From the IMG/VR virus record IMGVR_UViG_3300035701_000280, positions 1-24,536 of that record: a DNA stretch of 24,536 nucleotides. One strand, written 5' to 3'. Positions within the stretch are counted from its first letter, which is position 1. The number at the start of each line of letters is the position of its first letter. Below the pieces are notes generated by a model, which saw only the letters and a list, made by a program, of their open reading frames with translations, was not told the origin of the DNA and did no database searches. This document shows, piece by piece, positions 19,755 through 24,536 of the stretch. Position numbers and translations under genes: made by a program. This DNA comes from a virus.

Positions 19755-20606
19755 GTGGCAATCAAGAGCAGACCGACATCGGCGGTGCAGGAGCCTCCAG
19801 CGGCCGTTGCCAGCATGAATCCCGACAACATGACGAGCGGACTCAAGGACGACTTCGATGGCGAGGTGCTGAAGGCGCGACTCATTCCGTGGGACTACGA
19901 CGGCAAGATCGACCATCACATCCTCGCCGTCGCGCTCACCATCAAGCCGGACGATGAAAAGGAGCCGTTCGTGCAGCCCTACTCGTGCGGCGAGCTCGAC
20001 AACTTCGTACCGTCCATGGATGGGCGAGTAAGCGTCGATCTGGAGAATGGCGAGGGCGAGGCGCTCGAGGGCATCTACGCTCTCAAGGTCGGCAAGAAGG
20101 AGCAGCTCAACAACAGTACCAACTGGGCGCATTTCATCGGCGCGCTGCTCGACGCCGGATTCGACAAGGGCAAGCTGGCAGCGGCGGTCACGTTCGTCGA
20201 AGGCGTGTACGGCCATTGGAATCGCATCCCGCAGAAGAAACGCAGCGGGATCGTGGTCCAGCCGGTCGAAGGCGGCAGGACGAGAACGAGTGACATCCTC
20301 GTGATCACGGAGCTCAAGGAGAAGGCGGCAGGAGCGAAGGCGGCCAAGAGCGCGAAGGCGGCGCCAGCGGTAGCGGTACCGACGGCAGGCGACCTCGACT
20401 CGCGGCTCGAAGCGGTCGTAGCGGAGGCAGTGAAGAAGGCGGGCGACGACGGATTAGCTAAGGCGAAGCTCGCTGGCATCGCGATCAAGGCGTTCACCGG
20501 TCCCGAGAAGGGCAAGGCGGTCAAGCGCGTCAGCGAGGCCGAATTCCTCGAAGGCAGCGACCAGTGGGCGTTCGACGGCGACAGCGGGACGCTGATCGCG
20601 GTGTAG
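19755..20606 (+). CDS. Possible ssDNA-binding-type phage protein
   Basis: 283 aa from the GTG at 19755 with AAGGAGACACAACC upstream; an ATG ten codons earlier has no ribosome site. Residues about 25-180 form a beta-rich domain (LKDDFDGEVLKARLIPWDYD, HHILAVALTIKPDDEKEPFV, NSTNWAHFIGALLDAGFDKG, TFVEGVYGHWNRIPQKKRSG). A Lys/Ala-rich linker follows (AKAAKSAKAAPAVAV), then a C-terminal helical domain (LAKAKLAGIAIKAFTGPEKG, EFLEGSDQWAFDGDSGTLIA), winged-helix-like in feel. Phage proteins of this shape sit beside recombination ATPases and nucleases and may coat single strands. This assignment comes mostly from neighbourhood and fold impression, not from a diagnostic motif. Confidence 0.6.
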   Translation: MAIKSRPTSAVQEPPAAVASMNPDNMTSGLKDDFDGEVLKARLIPWDYDGKIDHHILAVALTIKPDDEKEPFVQPYSCGELDNFVPSMDGRVSVDLENGEGEALEGIYALKVGKKEQLNNSTNWAHFIGALLDAGFDKGKLAAAVTFVEGVYGHWNRIPQKKRSGIVVQPVEGGRTRTSDILVITELKEKAAGAKAAKSAKAAPAVAVPTAGDLDSRLEAVVAEAVKKAGDDGLAKAKLAGIAIKAFTGPEKGKAVKRVSEAEFLEGSDQWAFDGDSGTLIAV

Positions 20607-20634
20607 CGCAAGGGCAAGGGCAGGGTGAGCGCAA

Positions 20635-21243
20635 ATGGCGCCGAGACTCATCGCAGCCGGTATACCCGATCTCCTGCCGATGGAGCGCGGCGGCGAGCCG
20701 GGTTGCCACATCTCGGCCATCATTCGCTCGCTCTGCCTCAGGCTCGGCCATTTCGAGGATGGCGGCGAAATCGACGAGAAGCAGCAGACCCGGATGGAAT
20801 TGGGCTGTGCGTTCGAGGATGCGGTAGCGAAAGCACTCGCGGCTCGCTGGGCGAAGGCTTACCCGGATCGCTACGCGCAGCCGGGTGAGATGGAGAAGGA
20901 CGGCCTGATTGGGACCATGGACTTACTGGACGTGATCGATTGGGCCGCGGTTGAGATCAAGCTGACCTGGATGTCGAGCCGGCACGAGATCGAATCGGTG
21001 AAGTTCTGGCGTTATTGGGCCCAACTCAAGGCGTACTGCTACATGGCCGAAACGAGAATTGGCCGCCTCCACATCGGCCACATCAACGGCAACTACCGCG
21101 ACGACCGCGGACCGAATTATAATGTGTGGGAGGATGAGTTCAGCAAGCAGGCACTGGCTGAGAATTGGCGTATGCTCATTACTCACGCAGAGGTCATGCG
21201 AACGGGCAAGGTGGGAGCGAGGCTACGTGCTAAACACCGATAG
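20635..21243 (+). CDS. PD-(D/E)XK exonuclease (RecB/Cas4-like)
   Basis: 202 aa from the ATG at 20635, with AGGGTGAGCGCAA before it. Motifs in order: MELGCAFEDAVAKALAARW with E61, LIGTMDLLDV with D96, then VEIKLT with E107 and K109. YWAQLKAYCYMAE gives the Q130...Y134 pair typical of RecB-family nucleases. The catalytic set looks complete. These enzymes degrade or process DNA ends, and in phages they pair with annealing or Sak-type proteins. No Fe-S Cys cluster like that of Cas4 is seen. The last residues overlap the methyltransferase start by 17 bp. Confidence 0.85.
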   Translation: MAPRLIAAGIPDLLPMERGGEPGCHISAIIRSLCLRLGHFEDGGEIDEKQQTRMELGCAFEDAVAKALAARWAKAYPDRYAQPGEMEKDGLIGTMDLLDVIDWAAVEIKLTWMSSRHEIESVKFWRYWAQLKAYCYMAETRIGRLHIGHINGNYRDDRGPNYNVWEDEFSKQALAENWRMLITHAEVMRTGKVGARLRAKHR

Positions 21244-22051
21244 AACGGCGACGGCGGCAGCACAATCGAGGGCAGCGAGAGAACTGGTCGATCCAGGCGC
21301 GGGCGCGATCCGTAACCTTCCAGCGCTGGATTTACTCAAAACGGTAGCGGACGGCGCCGCAGGTGCGGTGATAACGGACCCGCCATTCTTCATCGGGATT
21401 AAGCGGGACGCTGGTGGCGCCGGGTGCGATCCTTGGGTCGGTGGGGTCGTATCAGTATTCGACGAGATGATCGCCTGGTCGATGCCACATGCTGTCCAAG
21501 TCGCGCGTATCCTGCGACCAGGCGGTGCATCGGTCGTCATGGGCGGATCGCAGTCGATCTCGGCCTGGGAGGTCGCAGCGGGACGGGCGGGACTCGTATG
21601 GATGGCGGAGCTGGTCATATTGTGGAACACAGGCAAGCCAAGAGCGCGCAAATTCGGATCGCTGACCACGCTGATCCGATGGCACGCCAAGCCGGGCTCA
21701 CGCCATGCGTTCAATTCGGGCGGACTACGCGCCATCTACTCCAATGTACTGGTGTGCGATAAGGTACCGCTGAACGAGCGCCACCATATCGCACAAAAGC
21801 CAGTCGAATTGACCAACTTCCTGGTAAGCTTGCTGACGCACGACGGCGACCTGATAGTCGATCCATTCTGTGGCAGTGGCTCGACCCTCGTCAGCGCTGC
21901 GATGTGCGAGCGGCGCTGGCTGGGAGGCGATACTGACATCGAGCAGTGCCGGATAGCCGAGACGAGAATAGGTCAGCTCGAGCTCGAGGAGGCGAACCTG
22001 CGCCCGCTGCACCTGTGGATCAACGGGCGATTACAATTAGTGGAAGGGTAG
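21227..22051 (+). CDS. DNA methyltransferase (beta-type, N6-adenine/N4-cytosine)
   Basis: 274 aa from the GTG at 21227 inside the nuclease end; the 56 codons before it are a shadow of the nuclease. The order of motifs is catalytic first: GAVITDPPFFIG (D51-F54, motif IV), and later IVDPFCGSGSTLVSAAM (D212, motif I, SAM-binding), then RWLGGDTDIEQCRIAETRI. This order is that of beta-class DNA methylases. DPPF fits adenine N6 or cytosine N4 methylation. There is no restriction endonuclease partner next to it, so it may protect phage DNA from host restriction. Confidence 0.88.
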   Translation: MLNTDRTATAAAQSRAARELVDPGAGAIRNLPALDLLKTVADGAAGAVITDPPFFIGIKRDAGGAGCDPWVGGVVSVFDEMIAWSMPHAVQVARILRPGGASVVMGGSQSISAWEVAAGRAGLVWMAELVILWNTGKPRARKFGSLTTLIRWHAKPGSRHAFNSGGLRAIYSNVLVCDKVPLNERHHIAQKPVELTNFLVSLLTHDGDLIVDPFCGSGSTLVSAAMCERRWLGGDTDIEQCRIAETRIGQLELEEANLRPLHLWINGRLQLVEG

Positions 22052-22079
22052 CCGAACCGGTAGGACTGGAGGCAGTAGA

Positions 22080-22841
22080 ATGAAACCGAGAAGGCCGAAG
22101 CCGGCGTCATCACCGAACAAGCTGATCGTCAACCTCGCTCCGCCACCAACTAAGGACCTGCCGGCGCTGCGCGCCACGGTCGAGCACATCGCCATCGCCA
22201 CCATACGCGACCGTGACTCAGCCTACGTGTTCCTACGTGAGAAGTTGCGTCCGCGCATCGCCGCGCTCAAGCAGATTTTCACCAAGATCAAGAGGCCGCT
22301 GAATGAAGCGAGAGCGGCGCTGCTTGATCTCGAAAAGTCCACACTGGCGCCCTACATCGCGCTCGATGATAGGGTAGAGGGCGCGGTGCTGGTGTTCGAC
22401 TCGGCTGAACGCAGACGGATAGCGGCCGAGATCGAGAAGCGGGCTAAGGTGCCGGCAGCGAGAGCGCAGCAGGATGCGCGGGACCTGCTCCTTGCCGCGA
22501 AGGAGCTGGTCGCGGAGGGCGACCCGGACTCAATGGCAGCAGCAAGGGACCTGCGGGAGCAGGCGACGGCGGTCTTGCGGGAATGCCCGCTCGCGACCCG
22601 GACCAAGCCGATCGAGAAGGGCCGGACCGTGCTCTACCACATCGAGATCGTCGATTTCCGCGCGCTGGTCGAGGCAGCGCTGGCGGGAACGGCGACCATC
22701 GCAGGACCAATGAGCCTCGAATTGCTTGAGCCTGAGAGGCTGGCGATGATGCACCCGAGGCTGAATCAGTTGGCGCGCGACCATGGCAGCGCGCTCGATA
22801 TCCCCGGCGTAATCGTCGTACCAGATGAATCGATTCGATAA
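22080..22841 (+). CDS. Phage coiled-coil protein of the recombination module
   Basis: 253 aa with GGAGGCAGTAGA before the ATG. The first 25 residues are Pro/Lys-rich. Then a long helical region: AYVFLREKLRPRIAALKQIF, RPLNEARAALLDLEKS, RRRIAAEIEKRAKVPAARAQ. It ends in a small strand-rich domain (VLYHIEIVDFRALVEAALAG) and a short ending IPGVIVVPDE. The pattern of a helical tract followed by a 'W/HIEIVD..L...' domain and a PGV ending is familiar from phage proteins near annealing/recombination genes. No function has been shown as far as I know. Confidence 0.75.
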   Translation: MKPRRPKPASSPNKLIVNLAPPPTKDLPALRATVEHIAIATIRDRDSAYVFLREKLRPRIAALKQIFTKIKRPLNEARAALLDLEKSTLAPYIALDDRVEGAVLVFDSAERRRIAAEIEKRAKVPAARAQQDARDLLLAAKELVAEGDPDSMAAARDLREQATAVLRECPLATRTKPIEKGRTVLYHIEIVDFRALVEAALAGTATIAGPMSLELLEPERLAMMHPRLNQLARDHGSALDIPGVIVVPDESIR

Positions 22842-22865
22842 CGCACCGGTCGTACTGGAGGTAAT

Positions 22866-23108
22866 ATGAGAGAAGGTAGATCGCGATGCGAGGCAAAGCG
22901 GCAGGAGCGGCGTACCGGTATTGCTCCGCGATTGGCGGACGGCGAGATCCGGGTGCGGCTGTACGGACGGCTGGCTCCCCACATCAAGCACGGACTGCGC
23001 ACCATCGCGGCGCACGAGAGCCGGTCAATGTCGTGGGTGGTCGAAGAGGTCCTGATCGATTACTTTCATTTGCGCCGACCGCGGTACCGCAGAAGGCAGC
23101 GCCGATGA
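22866..23108 (+). CDS. Arc/MetJ-type ribbon-helix-helix protein
   Basis: 80 aa, ATG after CTGGAGGTAAT, a leader very similar to that of the preceding gene. The body is IRVRLYGRLAPHIKHGLRTI, then AHESRSMSWVVEEVLIDYFH: a beta ribbon followed by two helices, the RHH shape. Basic tails at both ends (RPRYRRRQRR) would aid DNA contact. RHH dimers are small transcriptional repressors or modulators. Targets are unknown; the CCGG dyads of the divergent region are a candidate by inference only. Confidence 0.72.
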   Translation: MREGRSRCEAKRQERRTGIAPRLADGEIRVRLYGRLAPHIKHGLRTIAAHESRSMSWVVEEVLIDYFHLRRPRYRRRQRR

Positions 23109-23320
23109 CCAACACCACCAAGGGCGTGATTGAGTCCCTGCGCGACACGTACGGCTTCATCCGCGGCGAGGATGGAGTAAGCAGGTTCTTCCTTCCGTCT
23201 GCCCTCCAGCAGACGATTGGCATCACATTCGAGGAGCTGCAGACGGGCATGCGAGTCGAGTTCATTCATATCGACCATCCGCGCGGACCGCGCGCAATCG
23301 AGATCCTGGTAAGGAGATAG
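23105..23320 (+). CDS. Cold-shock domain protein
   Basis: 71 aa; ATG overlaps the RHH stop (ATGA). KGVIESLRDTYGFIRGEDGV then SRFFLPSAL matches the RNP1/RNP2 strands of CspA-like proteins (YGFI and FF). EELQTGMRVEFIHID and GPRAIEILV follow as the last strands. Such OB-fold proteins bind single-stranded RNA or DNA. Its place between an RHH protein and a Sak4-like ATPase suggests a single-strand-binding role in recombination or mRNA handling. Confidence 0.85.
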   Translation: MTNTTKGVIESLRDTYGFIRGEDGVSRFFLPSALQQTIGITFEELQTGMRVEFIHIDHPRGPRAIEILVRR

Positions 23321-23326
23321 TGCGCA

Positions 23327-24136
23327 ATGGCGATAAAGCTCCGATCGACGACAGCGCAGCGCATCAACGCGGGGCTCGGCGGCGAAAGCGTGAAATGGGA
23401 GCCCGCCCCTACCGAGTTCACGCGGCGCTGCGTCTCCATGCTCATCTATGGCGACACGGATACGGGGAGAACGACTCTCGCTCTGACCGCGCCGGGACCG
23501 ATCGGGTTCGCGCACGCAGCCGAGAAGATCGAGGGTATCATACAGAAGGCGGCGCGAGAGAAGAAGGTGCACACCGTCAACTTCGGCGGCGTCTTCCGCG
23601 GCAGCCCACAAGAGATTGCGGACCAGGCCAACCCGATATGGACGAGGTTGGCAGCGCGCTGGTACGACGGATATCGCTGGGCACGCACGCTCATCATGGA
23701 TTCAGATACGGAGGCGTGGGAGCTGCTCAGGCTGGCGAGGTTCGGCGAGGTGACGCCGCGGGGAAGGACCGAAAACCTGTACGGCCCGGTCAATGCGGAA
23801 TGGCGATCGATGTTCAAGCAATTCCGCCAGCAGGACGCCTGCAACGTCATCACGATCGGGGAGACGAAGGACGAGTATCGCGAGGTCAACAAAGGCGGAG
23901 TAAGGAGCAGCGAGCGCACCGGGCGGACGGTACGCGCGGGTCAGAAGGAGATGGCTTACATGGCGGATGTGGTCATCCGCTGCGATCGTACTGGGATCGG
24001 GGGAGATTTCACCGCGACAATCGAGAAGGGCTGGTTCAACGCGCACAGCGAAGGAATGACGGTCGAGAACGAAGATTGCAGGTTCAGCTACCTCATGAGC
24101 TTGATCACTGAGACGGAAGAGAGCGAGTGGGAATGA
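23327..24136 (+). CDS. Sak4-like RecA-fold ATPase
   Basis: 269 aa with AAGGAGATAGTGCGCA before the ATG. Near the start is MLIYGDTDTGRTTLALTAPG, a P-loop in which the usual lysine is Arg48. TLIMDSDTEAWELL supplies the Walker B acid (D125). Later blocks include YGPVNAEWRSMFKQFRQQDA, VITIGETKDEY and KEMAYMADVVIR. This is the layout of phage AAA_24/Sak4-type proteins, which promote strand annealing with a single-strand binding protein. The Arg in the P-loop may be normal in part of this phage family. Stop overlaps the next ATG (ATGA). Confidence 0.82.
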   Translation: MAIKLRSTTAQRINAGLGGESVKWEPAPTEFTRRCVSMLIYGDTDTGRTTLALTAPGPIGFAHAAEKIEGIIQKAAREKKVHTVNFGGVFRGSPQEIADQANPIWTRLAARWYDGYRWARTLIMDSDTEAWELLRLARFGEVTPRGRTENLYGPVNAEWRSMFKQFRQQDACNVITIGETKDEYREVNKGGVRSSERTGRTVRAGQKEMAYMADVVIRCDRTGIGGDFTATIEKGWFNAHSEGMTVENEDCRFSYLMSLITETEESEWE

Positions 24137-24536
24137 CGGCAACGCGGCTGCGCGCACTCGCCGAGAACTATCACCGCGCGTTTCCGCTGTACCCATCGCT
24201 CCGGGCTGACGGCCGCTGGCTGGACGGCGCGTGGGTGATGGGCAACAATTATAGAGGGAGCGGGTACTATGGCGCGTACCCACCGCAGTACGTGCGCCGC
24301 GTGCTGGCGATGTTCGCCGATACCGACCCGGCCGATGTGCTGCACGTATTCTCGGGATCGCTGCGCGGCCCGGGCGTGCGCATCGATTGCAGCCTAGCCA
24401 GCGCGCCGACCGCGGTAGCGATGGCCGATGCACTACCCTTCGTGGATGCGATGTTTTCGCTAGTAATGGCAGATCCGCCCTACTCGCCGGCAGACGCAGC
24501 GCGGTACGGCACGCCGATGATCGACAGGCGCAAGGT
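24133..24536 (+). CDS. Putative SAM-dependent methyltransferase (3' end cut by edge)
   Basis: 134 residues visible from the ATG at 24133 to the edge, with no stop; the start overlaps the Sak4-like stop (ATGA). ADVLHVFSGSLRGPGVRIDC resembles SAM-binding motif I. ADALPFVDAMFSLVMADPPY then SPADAARYGT carries a DPPY motif IV. So, unlike the gene at 21227, motif I comes first. DPPY fits an N6-adenine enzyme, but the DNA-binding part is missing from view. It may act on DNA, nucleotides or another substrate. Confidence 0.72.
   Translation, partial: MTATRLRALAENYHRAFPLYPSLRADGRWLDGAWVMGNNYRGSGYYGAYPPQYVRRVLAMFADTDPADVLHVFSGSLRGPGVRIDCSLASAPTAVAMADALPFVDAMFSLVMADPPYSPADAARYGTPMIDRRK

Noticed and set aside
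19674-20216. 180-codon minus-strand frame
   Set aside because: Antisense to the 283-aa gene, and would cross its leader; no motifs.
20635-21243. Cas4 identity for the PD-(D/E)XK nuclease
   Set aside because: No C-terminal Fe-S Cys triplet and no CRISPR context, so only the general RecB-like call is kept.

Overview
This window reads as a piece of a tailed double-stranded DNA phage genome (Caudoviricetes), or a prophage or metagenomic copy of one, from a GC-rich host (roughly 60 % GC by eye). The evidence is a classical packaging and head cassette: small terminase, large terminase, DUF1073-type portal and SPP1 gp7/Mu F-type head protein. It is joined to densely packed, stop-start-overlapping genes for helicases, recombination and DNA methylation. 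No rRNA, tRNA, CRISPR array, integrase or transposase was seen. The host cannot be named from the sequence. Both edges cut through genes.

Layout. Everything from 1 to 12762 is on the minus strand and everything from 13263 to the right edge is on the plus strand. A non-coding control region of about 500 bp (12763-13262) separates them. The leftward arm, in transcription order, starts with a run of very small proteins, several with Zn-ribbon or Cys-rich motifs (12762 to 10137). It continues with an unknown 199-aa protein, a UvrD-like SF1 helicase carrying an extra Cys cluster and a small Cys-rich protein. Then come an HTH protein, TerS, TerL, portal, head morphogenesis protein, a PurD-like ATP-grasp protein, an HELxE protein and a truncated small phage protein. 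The rightward arm holds unknown early genes, a DUF2786 protein, a Cys/GHDAR protein, membrane peptides, a DinG/XPD-like Fe-S helicase and small coiled-coil proteins. It ends with a KGG-repeat protein and a recombination/replication module: a possible ssDNA-binding protein, a PD-(D/E)XK nuclease, a beta-type DNA methyltransferase, a coiled-coil protein, an RHH protein, a cold-shock protein, a Sak4-like ATPase and a second, truncated methyltransferase.

Regulation is the most striking part. Five promoter-like sites (three leftward, two rightward) share the same plan: TTGACA, an 18-bp spacer, and an extended -10 preceded by TGn. Four end the spacer in GTGG, and three carry ACC-N6-GGT across the spacer/-10 junction. 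The divergent region contains two families of CCGG-centred dyads. One is a 21-bp repeat with an 18-bp near-palindrome, present twice plus a diverged inverted copy. The other is a 16-bp near-palindrome present three times. The region also holds a 21-bp tandem repeat and an 11-bp inverted repeat. This looks like a phage-specific operator/promoter array or an origin. It and the PurD-like enzyme in the head cassette are the best candidates for undescribed biology here.

Starts were chosen by Shine-Dalgarno spacing and by ATGA/GTGA/TGATG overlaps, so several genes are shorter than their maximal open frames. All functional calls come from motifs read by eye; no database search was run.
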